Made by a program: the position numbers and the translations under genes. The notes below the pieces were generated by a model, which was not told where the DNA came from, did not search any database, and saw only the letters and a list, made by a program, of their open reading frames with translations. Shown here piece by piece: positions 50,587-63,975 of a stretch of DNA of 64,000 bases; the first letter of the stretch is position 1; each line of letters starts with the position of its first letter. Origin of the DNA: Alectoria sarmentosa (taxonomy: Eukaryota > Ascomycota > Lecanoromycetes > Lecanorales > Parmeliaceae); assembly GCA_009733775.1 (NCBI GenBank), contig WOGZ01000050.1, positions 89,223 to 153,222 on the forward strand, read 5' to 3'.

Positions 50587-53500
50587 CTACCCCATCGCAA
50601 TCCTCATCTCGACATCATGGCCATCCTCCCCTTCCCCTTCGTCACTTGCCCTATCATCAGCATCGGCCGCCGGACTGTTTGCAAAATCATCCAAATCCAG
50701 CTGCGGATGTGCCGTCGCTTTCAGGTCGCCGGCGTCCTTCTGTGAGTCAATACTGCCAAAGTGACTGCTGGGTACAGGCGAATGATGCAACAAAGGTGCT
50801 CCAAATGTCAAAGGAGAGTCATCTTCGAACTCGTCGGCGTTGGCTTCGGCGTCGGAGAAGGGCTTTTCGAGCTCGTGGCTGTCGGAGTCGTTGGCTTCGG
50901 AATCTGCTTTTTGCTGACTATGGAGGGCGAGGCGGGCGGCCAATTGGCGGCGGGCGCGCGATGGTGGGAGGTTGAGGGGCGGTGGGGCTGGTGGTGGGTC
51001 TGTTGGCGGTGTGGGGATTATGTTGAGGGTTGGGTGGCTGTGGATGTACTACATGCGGTGTTGTCAGCATAGCTGTTCATGGGCAAGGTCAAAACGGCTG
51101 TGGAGGATAGTGTTCGAGTGCACGTCAATTGTGAGGTGAGAACGGGGCAGATAGAAGGACTTTGTGTGAAGATGGTGCACGTTGTATTCTGGACAGTGTG
51201 ACGGGAACGAGGGAGTGGCAAGAGCGCAATGAGAGAGGGGAAGCGTGGCATATTTGCAATGCTGTCTGGTTGCATAGACTGGTCAAGCATTCAAGCTTAC
51301 TCTCCAATGCCACTTGCCATAACCACTGCGTGTGTTCCACCGCACTCTCATGATGCAGTTGCTAATATCTGGGCATGATCTCGATCGCTCATGTCGATGT
51401 CCTCAAAGGAAAGATCACCCACCGAATCTTGACCACCACCGGCGTCACCCTCGTCCATCTCTTCCATTTCCTCGTCCTCCTCGTCGCTTGAGCTGCCGAA
51501 GCCGCTTAGTAGCGAACCGCTGCTGAGACCGCCGAAGCCACCATTGGAAGTTCCGCTACCATTGCCGGCAAGGTCCATCGAGTCGAGGCCTGGGTTGCCG
51601 TTGAGCCCAGCGTTCGCGAGGGCAGATGATGCTCCTTGACCAAAACCGTGGGCTGCGTTGACTGCGTTGAGGACTGCTTGTCGTGGGCCGAGAGACATGT
51701 CCGGTCTGACACCACCTAAGATGGCGTTGTCTCGTTCTCGCGTCTCTGAAAGTGTATTTTCGACGTACTCGCTCCACTGCTGACTTGTCACTTTCTCGAG
51801 TACCACCTGCGACAACAGCTCGGGCGGATGCCTGTCACTGAACTTGACCACTTCCTCGGCGACCAACGTGAGATGGCCCATATACCCTAAGCGCATATTG
51901 CTCTTCGCCTGTGCATCGTCACTCTGTGCTTGGCCTTCAACTATCCGCTCGGTAACGCGTCCGGTTTGGAAAAGATCGATAGCAAGAGTGCGGTTGTATC
52001 CTCTATCCATGGGGCCGTTAAATACCTGCTGTACAACATCATATACTACATTGTGAAGAAAATTGTTCCACGGGAATCGAAAGAAAAAGTCCTGCAGAGT
52101 AAAAAAGATTAGTAGGACACCAGCGAGATACTAATCACCAGCGTAACATACCAGTATCGTAGGTACAACATGATGTTCAACAAACATCATCTTCAAAAAG
52201 TCACCGACCATTGGCTGACCGTCGACATCATACTCGAATTGCGGTACAAAGCTTTGGTCATTACCACTCATGAGCACGGAGCGGCTAGAGTCTCCCTCTT
52301 CGCCATGGGTTGTATCAATACTCTGCTGACTGTCGCCGCCGCTAACTGGCTCATCTCCTTGTCTTGAAGCGTCCTCTGATGGCTGATCCACTCGACTTGC
52401 AAATAGAGGCGGTGGCTTGTCCTCTGGGTGTGGTGATAGACCGCGAGGACTCTCAGAGCCCAGTGACATGGGATCTAGGCGCCGTTCTCGGTGTGGTAGA
52501 GGAGGTGCGTCAGAGCTAATGTTGTGAGAGGGTGGATCTGACGTAGTTGGCGCCTCTATATGTTGAATCTTAGGTGTTTCCGTAGTCTCGTGATCTGTCA
52601 TTGTAGTGTCCTCATTGACTGCGAGCTCATTCACACCCGATGCTAGGCCAGAGGTAGGAGATTCGGGTTGAGGCTCAGATTTAACCGGAGACTTGGGCTC
52701 CAAAGGCTCCGGGACTTCAGCTTCTGGCATCTCTGCCTCTTTCTCATCAACTGCTTCCAACCTCGGAGAAGTCAAGGGCTCATCGACAAAGTCTTCATCA
52801 AGATCGAGGCGGGGTTTGCCCGGCTTCTGTAAGTTTGGGATTTGCGTATGTTCCGACTCTGTCTCGAAAGGTGATCGCTCGTCCTTCTCGTCAAAGTCAT
52901 CCTTAATGTCTTCGGCATCTACAAGGTCCGCAGAGTTTCCAACGTCCTCGTAGCCGTCGTCTTCTGCGCTGTTCTGCACTTGGAGCTTGGGGCTCTCCTC
53001 TGGCTCTATGCTCAAGCCCAAAGGTGACACTCCGTTGGCAAAATTGGTGCTATCTTCCGAGAACTCTGTAGCAGCTGATGTAGGAATTCTTGGAGCCAAA
53101 GCGCCTTCGGCTTTCAGTCGCTCTCTTTCCTCGTCTCTTTGCCGTACAAAAGCCTCGCTGCCTCGCTCGTTCAGTAGACCCATGTTGCTGCAGTGGAGAA
53201 GTTCTGCCATTAGCTCGCAAGTCTTGAAGCGATCAAATCCTAGGGGTTCGATCTTGTTGCCAAAGGCTACACCCAGCTCTTTCCTCTTGATGGTTATTTG
53301 GCTGTTGCCGTCAGAAACGGCATGGGTTGGACTTAGCAATAACCCCATGAAATCGGGCACACGCTTGGCGAAACATCGGAGTAGAGTCCCCAGGTAGATA
53401 GGATCATTACTTGAAGGCACCGAGTCTGGACCAGCTCCAACATCGGGATCATAGTCCGAGTTGTTCTTCCTGATGACCTCAATGATCATCCCAACACCAA

Positions 53501-54474
53501 CAGTCAGCGGGTTGCCGCCTCTGAGCATGTTGGAAAGCAGGTTTTCAACACAAGGCTCTGATACGAGCTGTCGGGTCAGGTTATTGGGACCTATGCAGGA
53601 TTGCTCGTTTTGTGATGCGTTGGCAGAGATGGTGACGATGGCTTTGATGAAGTCTCCAGCAGACGTCTGTGTTCCCGGGGTGTTGTCTTTATCCAGAAAT
53701 GCAAGTAAGCGAGGCATGAGATCTTGCCTTTGTAACCACTGTAGTCCGTATCAGCCTGCGAACAGCAGCTTAGCTCTTTTACACAGTGTAATAACATACG
53801 TCGACAACTCCTGCACCACCTTCACTCTTTTCCATACTTATTATTTTCAACAACAGGTCCATTATTGCGGCACAGTCGATGTGTTTGAGTATAGTTGGTA
53901 TGATGCCCTCAGACGATTGAAGGAAATGCATCATCTCCTCCGTCTTTTTATCCAGCAGCGTTTCGTTAATCTTTGTAAAGTATGCTGCCTCTGTTGAATC
54001 CAACGGTGATTCTCTTCTCAAAAATCCCCAGAATGCCCGTAACAACTGTTGATTGTCCATCAAAGACTCCAGTATAGACCATGTTTCCGAAGACAGAACC
54101 TCACACGACGTGTACGCTTTTTGTGTCCTAGCCTTGTCTGCTTTATCCCAGTCCTCGAACTCTTCTTCCCGCTTTGATTTCTCCTTTTTGACTCTTCGAA
54201 AAGGGCTCAATGATTTCTCACGTATGTTCTCCTCCTCACTGTCCTCACCTTGCCCGTCATCTTCCGGCCTCGGAGCCTGTGGTGCAACGACCAGCTCCAG
54301 GAGTCTTCGCAGGACGTTTTCATCACGCAAGAATTCGATCAGCTTTGAGTTTGACTGCTTCAGCTCTTGTATCAAATCTGATTCGTCCAAGACTTCTTCG
54401 AGTGTGACATCGGGTTTTTCGAGGATGGTGTTGAGTGTTGAGACGTTGGCATAGCCCCCAAACCGCCAAAACAT
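50587..54474 (-). CDS. SAPS-family regulatory subunit of a Sit4/PP6-type phosphatase
   Basis: Minus strand. Clear exons are 54474-53800, 53738-52152 and 52091 onward. The start MFWRFGGYANVSTLNTILEK, then EVLDESDLIQELKQSNSKLI, MDLLLKIISMEK, VIRKNNSDYDPD and NFLHNVVYDVVQQVFNG are diagnostic for SAPS proteins, which direct Sit4/PP6 phosphatase to targets in cell-cycle and nutrient signalling. A long acidic Ser/Glu/Pro region separates the two conserved halves. The third exon can read to a stop at 51348 (1001 aa). A further open exon at about 51051-50587 has no ATG, a strong branch point and acceptor (GCTGAC..TAG) and PPSRARRQLAARLALHSQQK, which I recall as SAPS C-terminal-like. It can be joined from a GTGGGT donor near 51412. 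The coordinates include it; the C-terminus is uncertain. Confidence 0.85.
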
Positions 54475-55540
54475 TTTGGCTTATGTTACGGCGGCCTTGA
54501 GGGATAGGGATGATTTGGACTGACTGAGATGAACTATGGCATAGAGGGTGAATGATGTACTGGTCATGCGAGAAGCTTCTTTCAAACCAAGGTTGTCCAC
54601 CGCGTGAGCTGTCGTTGATTTGAAGCTTGCCCACATTCGTACATGCACTTCATCGGCATCTGGATCCTGAGTGGCCCATGATGATCGACGAACGCTGTAG
54701 GTATGCCAGAGTGCGCCAAGATAGGGCGTTCAAGGGTTGGTCTGTTGTCTGTCGGCTGGGTTCGGCGACCTTAACGGGGATTGGTTTGGTCGCAACAAAT
54801 CGGGTAAAAGGAGAGTCTTGAAAAGATACACTAGTACATCCAAACACAGTCGACCAGGTGCAATGCTCTTCAAGCTCATACAATGACGTGGAATGGGTAT
54901 TGTAAACAATTCCACCTCTTCGTTGTGTCTGGTCTGTAAGTCGGCTTCCACTGGATCAGGTTGGCTCAATGTTGAGCCTGCGCTAAAGTCTCCGGCCAGT
55001 TGAAACTACTGTAATTTCCGCGGTCCATCAACTTCAAGTCTACGTCTATTCCCATTTCCAGTCTGAAGCGTGGACTACGACTCTGACACTTCCCTCGGAC
55101 TGCGTATGTTACAGCAGCGAGGAAAAAGCCGTCTCGCGTGCTGTTCTCTTGACCGCTGAGACTCGAGAGAGCTCGAAACCCTGTTCCCGCTGTTGGTGCG
55201 AAAAGCCCCTTTTCAATCCTCATCTGCTACGCATGCGGGTCACGATGACTCTACCTGGTTCACGCTTTGACTCGCTTCGGGTATTGAAAACTTCTTGGAT
55301 GCAGGACATGGCTCTTTTCGAAGTGAAAGAGACTCTTGATCAGTAATGTGGGCGACAAGGTTGTCCTCGTGGTGGGGAACAGGGATCCCCTTTCCGAACC
55401 CTGGACCTCGGCAGTGCCCGCGCCAGCTCCGAGCTTATACCAAGATTCCTTCTGACTAGGCACATACTCGTACACAGACATCGCAGCTAATCCTATATAC
55501 CACGCTTCGAGAAGCACCAAGTCTTCATCATACTAGAAAC
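54475..55540. promoter_or_regulatory. divergent intergenic region (SAPS / VPS60)
   Basis: 1.07 kb between two divergent starts. It presumably contains both promoters and 5' UTRs. No coding sequence supported. Confidence 0.45.
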
Positions 55541-56252
55541 ATGAACCGACTATTTGGAGCCAAGAACATTGGTCCTAAACCGACCCTCTCCAGCGCCATT
55601 TCCACCGTCAGTGCCACTTCCCCAAACTTCCCCTTCCCAGCTGCACCCTGTCTTGCTAATACTCAAGTAGACAGATACCCACGTCGAATCGCTCGATGTC
55701 AAACTCGCCAAACTAAATGCCGAACTCACAACCTATCAACAGCGTATGTCCAAAATGCGCGACGGCCCCGGCAAAACTGCCTTGAAGGCAAAAGCCCTCA
55801 AGATCCTGCAACGACGAAAGATGTACGAAGGTCAACGGGACCAAATGCAGCAACAATCTTGGAACATGGAACAAGCCTCCATGATGACCGACAACCTGAA
55901 AAACGTCATGACAACCGTTGATGTCATGAAATCCACCAACAAGTCACTGCGCAAACAATATGGGAAAGTGGATATCGACAAGATCGAGCGCATGCAGGAT
56001 GAGATGCAGGACTTGATGGAGGTGGGAAATGAGATCCAGGAGTCAATGAGCAGGAGCTATGATGTGCCGGAGGATGTTGACGAGGCGGAGTTGGATGCGG
56101 AGTTGGAGGCATTGGGAGAAGAAGCGGAATTCGAGGGTGGACTGGGAATGGGACAAGGGGTAGGAGAAATGCCGGGGTTCATGCAGGATGAAGTGCCGAG
56201 CTTTATTGATGAGCCGCCGGAGGGGGGCAAGGTGAAGGAGGCGGCAGGATGA
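55541..56252 (+). CDS. VPS60: ESCRT-III-associated Snf7-family protein VPS60/CHMP5
   Basis: Two exons (55541-55606, 55671-56252) give 215 aa, typical for CHMP5. The N-terminus (MNRLFGAKNIGPKPTLSSAI) and the basic first helices (LDVKLAKLNAELTTYQQRMS, ALKAKALKILQRRKMYEGQR) are followed by the acidic C-terminal half (EDVDEAELDAELEALGEEA) that autoinhibits the fold and carries the region binding Vta1. In the endosomal pathway it regulates Vps4 through Vta1 during multivesicular-body sorting. The donor is GTCAGT, unusual but giving the conserved TDTHVESLDVKL junction. Divergent from the SAPS gene. Confidence 0.92.
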
Positions 56253-56541
56253 GAGGTGTGGGGAAGAGAGGAATAGATTTGTACATGAGGACCATGAGAG
56301 CCATGAGCGTCTAGCGTTTGTAATGCGGTGAACGAGCCCTGAATTAAGGCATGGGTCTTTGAATGGACAAGGAAAATACAATATTCACACCTCGGCGGAA
56401 ACCCTCCGCCGTATGAGATACACGATTTTCTTGTTCCAGAACCTGTATCATTCGTCTCTCTTCATTTGGTATCATCACACTCTAATCCGACATCATGTGC
56501 CCGATGCTGCAACGCTATGCGGTGCCAGAATGTTTCGCGTT
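56253..56541. other. short convergent intergenic region
   Basis: 289 bp between the 3' ends of VPS60 and the Nramp gene. No gene seen. Confidence 0.5.
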
Positions 56542-58378
56542 TCAGGCTTTCCCTAACCCTGCAAACACCAAAAACGCCACATCCATGACGGTAATAACAA
56601 ACCAGATAGCGATCGCCAGGGCTGACACGAGCCGGTGGTTCCTCATCTTCACCTTCTCCACTTCTTGCTCGCCTTCCTGCCCCGTCTCCACTTCTAAAGA
56701 CTCCATGCCACCAACGACCATATACTTGTTTCGACAAGTGAAATAGATGAGTGGTGCAGATATGAATGGCAGAGCAATACTGAGCGCGAACTGAGTCCCG
56801 TTTAGTGCTGCTGAGAGGCCCTCCTTGCCTATTGCTCCAGCGACAATGATGCTGGGCACAATGCTGATAGATCGTGTGAGTAATCTCCGCATCCATGGCG
56901 AAATTTTCCATTGCAAAGCTCCTTCGCTGAGCATCTGGCCTGCTATTGTACAAATTATGCCGGCGGAAGTACCGGATAAGAGTAAGGCAAGAGCGAAGAT
57001 TGTTCCAGCAATAGGCGCGAGTGTCGTGGACAGAAGTTTGTGGATGCCAAAAAGATTGCCACTTTCAGCTGCAGAATTTGTGGAGAGCGAAGCACCGGCA
57101 ACGATGAGAATGGCACTGTTGACGAAGAGCGCGAAAGTGAAGAGCGAGATGATGACCTCTGCGGTAGAGTATGACAGGCATGAGCGGATGGCAGCTAGAG
57201 ATGGCTGGTACACGTTCTTGTTGCTGCGATCTGTCACATCCGGACCGCTGTAGTTTCCCGCGGCAATATCGAAGTCGATGAGTCGCGGTTGCACTAGCCC
57301 ACTACCCAAGTACAAGCTATGTGGCATTACCGTGGCACCGAGTATTCCACAACTGAGGTAGATCCCTTGGCCTTTGACGATAGCAGAATTAGGAACGAAT
57401 CCATCGAACACTTGACCCACAGAAGCATCTCGTATGTAGGAAAGCTGAATGCAAAAACATATCACTACGCCAAGGACTAGGATCACGATAAAGTATTCGA
57501 AAGCACGCAATCGTCGAGTGGAACCGTTAGGGCTGTAGAAAATGAGAATAATGAGCACATCAGCGATAGTGATCACGCAACCCCAGACCAGAGGTACCTT
57601 GAGCAACAAGTTGAGCGCGATGGCCGAACCTATGACCTAGATCACAGATTAGAAGGGGTTCAGCAAGTGGAAAGCATTCCAGACTCACCTCGGCAATATC
57701 AGTAGCAATAATAGCACACTCTCCAACAATGTACAAAGTAATGTTCAGCCACCTTGGAAGGTGAGCTCTACAGTGCTGAGCGAGGTTGAGGCCAGTCACA
57801 GTTCCCAAGCGCACCGCCAATGATTGGAAGACAATAGCGAAGATATTGGAGAGCAGAACGACGAACAACAGCTTGTACTTCGTCGCAGCCCCAGCTGCCA
57901 CATCTGTAGAGTAATTCCCAGGATCAATGTATGCCACTGATATCATGAATCCAGGTCCAATGAATCTGGAGAATTTTGCCAAGATCCTCCAGATGCGCAG
58001 GAAGAGGTCGGAGGATCTCCCCCGGGAAGAGACGTTTCCGAGCGACGGGGATTTAACTCTTGGCTCTGGGCAGCCATGGGTAATTGTAGGTCGTAGTTCC
58101 AGAAATGACTCGGGAGTACGACTGGCTCTTGATGTACCGTGACGATGGCGAAAGGACGATGCATCATCATTATCGGCAATTTGACGATGGTCGTTGAGGC
58201 CATCTTCTTGCGAGTCTCCGCGCACGCCCTCCGCCTCTTTGACAGAGTCCCGACCGGTCCGATGGTTGACGATGCCGTTGAGGTCTCGCCTTGTTGTGAC
58301 TTCTGGATTTATTTCTGAAGGGTTCTGATTCCAGCCTTCGTGCGCTGCTGGTTCATCGGTCCGAGATGGACAATTCAT
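56542..58378 (-). CDS. Nramp-family divalent metal (Mn2+/Fe2+) transporter
   Basis: Two exons on the minus strand (58378-57689, 57636-56542) give 594 aa. A disordered cytosolic N-terminus of about 140 residues precedes helix 1, FIGPGFMISVAYIDPGNYST, with the DPGN metal-binding motif. Helix 6 has the matching MPH motif (ILGATVMPHSLYLGSGLV). About eleven hydrophobic helices can be counted, and the G..LL.SGTSAGIICTIAGQ block is conserved. Nramp proteins such as yeast Smf1-3 bring manganese, iron or other divalent metals into the cytosol with protons. Vacuolar, endosomal or plasma-membrane location cannot be told from sequence. The intron lies after the IATDIAE block in phase 0. Confidence 0.93.
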
Positions 58379-59185
58379 GCTTAAAGATGATACTCCTTAT
58401 GAATCTACAGGGCGTGTTCCAATGCAAAGCATGTCGCCGAGGGAATAAGGGTTGCGTTAAGGCTGCTAAATCCTGGAGATCGCGACTGCTTCCGAAACTA
58501 TACATCACGCAACGTCATGAAAGCCCAAGAAGCGCGCAGAAATTGGACCTTTTGTGGGATGTCATGCAAAAGTTCTAGAACTTTCATGTTATAACAAGCT
58601 CAGTAGGAAGTGTGCGACAGCCCCCAGTTTCGCAACAGTCGAGGGAGGATTTCCAAGCATTTTCAAGCCAAACAAAGGATTATGCGAAGTGCGCCCAAAG
58701 CGCTCACTACTTCTCTCACGTTCTGAACATAGGCATCAAGAACTGCACAACGCAGAGGATCATTAACATCAAAGATGTGCTCGAAGAGCATGGAATCAAA
58801 GCTGCGGAGGTCAGTGGGACGAATAGGTAGCTGTTACTGCACAGTGAGGGCACAAAGGTAAAAGCTGATTTGCCATGCCAACCAACCTGGATAGGAATAG
58901 GATCAACATTGCTAAGTCACCCCACGTTCAACCAACGGTTATTCATTTCGGCGTCATGTTTGTTGACTCGTGACAATGAGACAATAAGTCTCCACATTTA
59001 TTTGATTATCTATGAGAGGTGCTTCCATCCCTGGTAGTAGCTGTTGGCACTCTTCCAGCGATTTCGAGCAAGGACGACAGTGTGGCTGCTCTAGATTCAG
59101 CCGTCCATAAAGCATTAGTACTACGACTCCTTTGCTTCTTTGAATGAACATTGTATTAATGCTACCATGCAATAGCCCTTCCGTA
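58379..59185. promoter_or_regulatory. divergent intergenic region
   Basis: About 800 bp between the Nramp gene and the GBD/FH3 gene. Short unsupported open frames only. Confidence 0.45.
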
Positions 59186-61937
59186 ATGGACGCAACAGCA
59201 CGAGCGAGCGCTATTTCTGACGCCTCACCGCGAAAGCGTACCAAATCCTCCGTTCTCAAGTCCATCATACCTGGCCATCAACCAAAGCAATCTTCCAAGA
59301 GCAACAATCAGCCCTACTGGAACAATGATGATGATGGCAAGGAAGACTGCAGGTATCTCCGCAATCACTCAATTTTGCCGCCAGACCATCCGCACACAAG
59401 ACAACATCTCCGAGAAGACAGCGGTAACAGAAATACCACAATTGCATCGCCCAAGAAGTCAGTTGATGCGCGAAAAGAGAACAAGCCAATCTTAGGAGAG
59501 AACCGAAAGATGACACGTTCAGCGTCGTTCAAGTCCATCGTTGGGAGGGAAAAGGAGAAGCCTTCTAAGAAGAAATCTGAGAAAGAGGAGGACAAGAAGA
59601 TGAAGAAGTCGAAATCCTCCACAAGCCTATCTGCCATGCTATCGAGGCCACGGTCATCCAAAGATATCAAAGCTGAGGACACCTGGGGTCAGAAAGACAA
59701 GGAGAATCAGACACCCCCAAGTTCTGCGAAAATGGCACCACCGCCAATATGGGCTCAATTTGCGACTCAAGGCGTTGGAGAACCATCTCATACTGCAAAG
59801 ATGCCTCTCAACGATCAAGTTGCCGCCGAGCAAGAAGCGGCGTTATATACGCCTCAAGATTACTCGCCATTGAAGCAAAGGAATTTCCAAGACTATCAGC
59901 AGCCAACTCTCTCCCGAAGAGCGGAACAAAAGCCTCGCCCAAAATCCGAATACATCGCATCTGGCCCAGCTTCAGCTTCTTTTACCGAGACAATAACTGG
60001 CCTACGAAAATCTGGCCTGAGCAAAAGCCAAGTAGACGTATCCAATCAACAGCAGCAGACTGGACCGCCTGCGGACGCAGGACAGAAATTGTTTGCAAGA
60101 GAGAACAAATTAAGTGAAAAATCATCAGGCGTGGAGTATCGCAAAGCGAGCAATGACTCTGCTGGCTCAGACTTGCCTGCGCAAAAACGTGGATCTCGTG
60201 TAATGGCGGCGGTGGCAGCCTTCAATGGTAAAGCAAAGGAGTTGCCAAAGGAGGTACCCAAAGACACTGAGACCGTCCATCTTGACCCCAAGGCAATCGA
60301 GAGTGCTTTCGAATCCCTTCTAGTAAGTCAGTAATCACGATGGCTGAGTTGTTGCTAATTAAGCCTTTAGGAAGCCAGGAACGTCCCTCAGAACACGAGA
60401 GACAAGATGAGATCGTTAGACACCAACATCAAAGCAGACTTCATTAAAAAGGAAAAGTCCGGCTCAGGATCAGCGTCAAGCGCAGAGGGTTTGTTATTTC
60501 AATCTTCAAGGCCTGGCGCTGGAAAACGGTCCCAGACTGATGACGTTACTACGCATGTTACTGGGGAACTCGAAGATCCAATAGGCTCCTCCGAGTCACC
60601 CGAGAAACCACGACCAAGGAGCCGGACGTTCACATTCAGCAAAAATGGCCAGTCTCCGTTCAAGAAGCAAAAGGCTGAACGTCCAGCCTCTCGTCACAGA
60701 ACCAAATCGGGCAGTCTGACACCGTCAGCTTCTTCTACATCCTTGGCATCTGATGGAGTTGCTCAAGACCCTACGTTCTTTAGTAAAGCTAACAAGCCAG
60801 CCGTACCTGAAGATTATATCAAGTATATGAAAAAAGTGCAAGCCCCAGACTTGGTTGAGGTTGGCAAGATCCATAAATTGCGCCAGCTCTTGAGAAATGA
60901 GACTGTCAGTTGGGTCGATACATTCATTATGCAAGGTGGTATGACCGAGCTTGTAGAAATGCTGTTCCGCATCATCAAAGTAGAATGGAGGTGCGTCGTC
61001 TTTCCCGTGTATGAATTTAGCCGTTGCTGACCTTTTACCTAGAGAGGAGCACGAGGACACCCTCCTCCATGAAACTCTCCTTTGCCTGAAGGCATTGTCT
61101 ACGACATCCTCAGCAATGCGCCAGCTGTCTGACATTCAATCGACTCTTTTTCCCACTTTGCTTCAAATGCTTTTTGACGAGGAGAAGAAAGGCCCTAGCG
61201 AGTACGCAACCCGCACCATCATCATCACTACCTTTTCTACCTATCTTACCGAGTCCACTTCATCCGATCTTACTAGCCGCGCGCGCCTTCTGCTCTCATA
61301 TTTACAGGATCCTTCAAAACCAGAGGAGTCCCAACCGCCAGGCTTCATCACCTCCATATACCACTCTCGGCCTTACCGCGTCTGGCAAAGAGAAATGAGC
61401 AACGTGACCAAGGAGGTCTTCTGGATATTCTTGCACCATACGAACATCATTCCTTATCCACATATCTCAGCGACATCCGATTCTTACGCCTCTCGACACT
61501 TCACTCGCGAACACCCTCCGGTTCCGGCTGCCCCCTACATAGGTGGAGTAGAATGGGACGCCACGAATTATCTCACCGCACATATCGACCTACTAAATGG
61601 TCTCATCGCCTCCCTTCCTACGCAAGAGGAACGTAACCAACTCCGCCAAGAGCTCAAAGACAGCGGTTTCGAAAAGGTCATGGGAGTCAGCTTACGCACC
61701 TGCAAGGAGAAGTTCTACGGCTGTGTGCATGAAGCATTATCTACCTGGGTTGGTGCAGCGATAGAAGATGACTGGCCGTACCAGGATGTCAGACAGGGGC
61801 CCAAGCAGGAGGATGTGAGGAGGATGAGCCCGAAGAAAAGTCCGAAGAAGAAGGATGCGGCGCCGAAGCTGGAGATGCCCAAGTTGGATTTGGGAGGTGG
61901 GAATAGGGGTGGGGATGATGGCGGATGGCTTCAATGA
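59186..61937 (+). CDS. Rho-GTPase-binding/FH3 (Drf_GBD) domain protein, formin-regulator-like
   Basis: Three exons (59186-60322, 60371-60990, 61043-61937) give 883 aa. ATG 59186 (MDATARASAISDASPRKR) is preferred; ATG 59144 would add 14 residues. The first 570 residues are basic, Ser/Lys-rich and disordered. The Drf_GBD armadillo region follows: YMKKVQAPDLVEVGKIHKLR, DTFIMQGGMTELVEMLFRII and EEHEDTLLHETLLCLKALST, as in the N-terminus of diaphanous formins. There are no FH1 or FH2 domains; the protein ends after LRTCKEKFYGCVHEALSTWV with a Lys/Ser/Gly tail. Filamentous ascomycetes have such stand-alone GBD/FH3 proteins, thought to bind Rho/Rac-type GTPases in polarity or septation. That role is inferred. 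Confidence 0.87.
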
Positions 61938-63943
61938 TGATATGGATCTATGAAAATTTGATGATTTGGTACGCAACAATTCACGACATTAACTGCGCAG
62001 TTTTCATAGCACCTGTCTATTAGCAGTTGTCTATGTAGGTCGTTGTTTTCTAGGTTATTTCTTATGGATAATGGCATATTGCCCTCTTGTTAGATGCTCA
62101 TAAGGTTCCTCATGTGGTCTCATCACAGCAATTCTTGCGAACATAGTTGAATTTCATGCTCTCCTTTCAGATAGTCTTGGCAGTCCAGTCAACAATGAAT
62201 GTCCTGGTAATAGTCATTCAAAAGCTTCAATTGTACACTGGTGAATCGGAGACACACGACTTGGAAACCCCTCTGTCAGCTATCAAAGGCAAGGCAACTC
62301 ACATTGCATTGTGGTATGGTATTCTTATTCGGGCATGATAGATCAAGGGAGCGTGATTCTCCTTCGTCCCGCATGCAGGTAGTGTATTCGAGATGCTTTG
62401 AGAGGGTTCTTTCTTGCCCCGCATGCAAGCAATTCATTTGGGAAACGCTGAGATCTATAGGACGGTTATCTTCTCGATCCCGGGCTGGGATCGAAAACGC
62501 GGGGATGGGGGTGGATGATGGGTCAAGGTGGGGTATGTATCTCAACCCTGGTCTCGGAACCATTGCCAGCAGCACTGGATGCATAGTCGGCTGTTCTGTT
62601 TCTCAGCTCCCAGACAAGGGGGGGCGCTGGTATAAGGAGAGGGCATGATAGAAGGGAGTCGAGACACACTTGGCTGCCTCTTGTTTTGCAGTATCAGCTG
62701 ATGAAGGGGCCAAAGTCCGAAAGTCCGAAGGGGGGACAGTAGACGTCATTGCTGGTTCTGCATCCAGCAACGTAATGGGTGCAAATGTCAAGTACCGCGA
62801 GAGACCCGGGTAGACGGTAACTGCACACTCTGCCCAAGATGCCACGCTGGCGCACTTTTATCCGCATTCTTCTCGGATAGATGGTTGTGCCGTCGACTCG
62901 ACAGTGCCACACGGAGAGGTCGTTGTGGACAATGGTGGCGTTAATCTTTCAGATCTCGGATCTCATCTCGGACGATTGAGTGTTGATATGTGCGAGAAGA
63001 AAGATGGGTGTGTCTGGATGGAGCAAGCCGCATGAGATCTTGCAAATTAGCAGATTGACTCGATCGATTGACAGAACCGATCATGCAAGCTGGTTGGATA
63101 TCAGCCACTGGACCGGACCTACTCCCACATATGGCAAGGAACGTGACACGCTCATTCTCCCATGGCACTCGGCGGCTAGTACATTAAGGATGAAGAAAGG
63201 GTTTTGGAACCAGGTGGCCGGTAGATGGTCCTGACTGATTTGTGATATTGGAACCGGCGGCAAGAGTCGGAGAAACGGACCGTTGGCCTGGTGGCATGGA
63301 TATGATCGTTTTTAGCCCTGCCACGCGCTCTGAGACGACCAACTCCCTCGCCTATCTGCAAGTCATTGGCGTCGGATCTTGTCGAGATACTGTGGCCCGT
63401 GGCTGGCGAGATCACGCTAGTCACGGTCGTGCTCGGTGGGCCCCCGGGAACCAAGACCCCACGTGTATGCCACGTTCCTTCTTTTTGGCACCAACCACCT
63501 CCTCGGGTGAAAGGTCAGAGGCAAGTCTTGCCTGGACAATTGGTGCCGGGTCCAACATTCGGACTTGCCGACGTTGCTATCGAAGTGTCGCAAGCGGTTT
63601 CGACGCTTTATTCCAACCTCTGTGCCGGAGAGTGTGATGATTGCACCCCTACCATGTTCCGATCGTGGGTTCCTCTGTCTTGGCGCTGTGGGAAAAGACT
63701 TTGTATTCAGAAGACGAGTCGCAAGATGGGATGCCGCAATGGTCCTGACGCATTGAAGCCAGATTTATAATCTCCGAGATGCTGCACCTTTCGCAGTAGG
63801 GTTTAGTTGGTTTGGTGGTAACCGGGTACTGCCAAGTCAGCCAGCAGACCTAGTGCAGGTCCGTGCTTACTGTGCTTACTGTGCTGGCCGTGTTTGAGAC
63901 CGAGGTACCGCGATGGCAAGACTGAAACATAAAGTAGTGGTGG

Positions 63944-63975
<32 letters not shown>

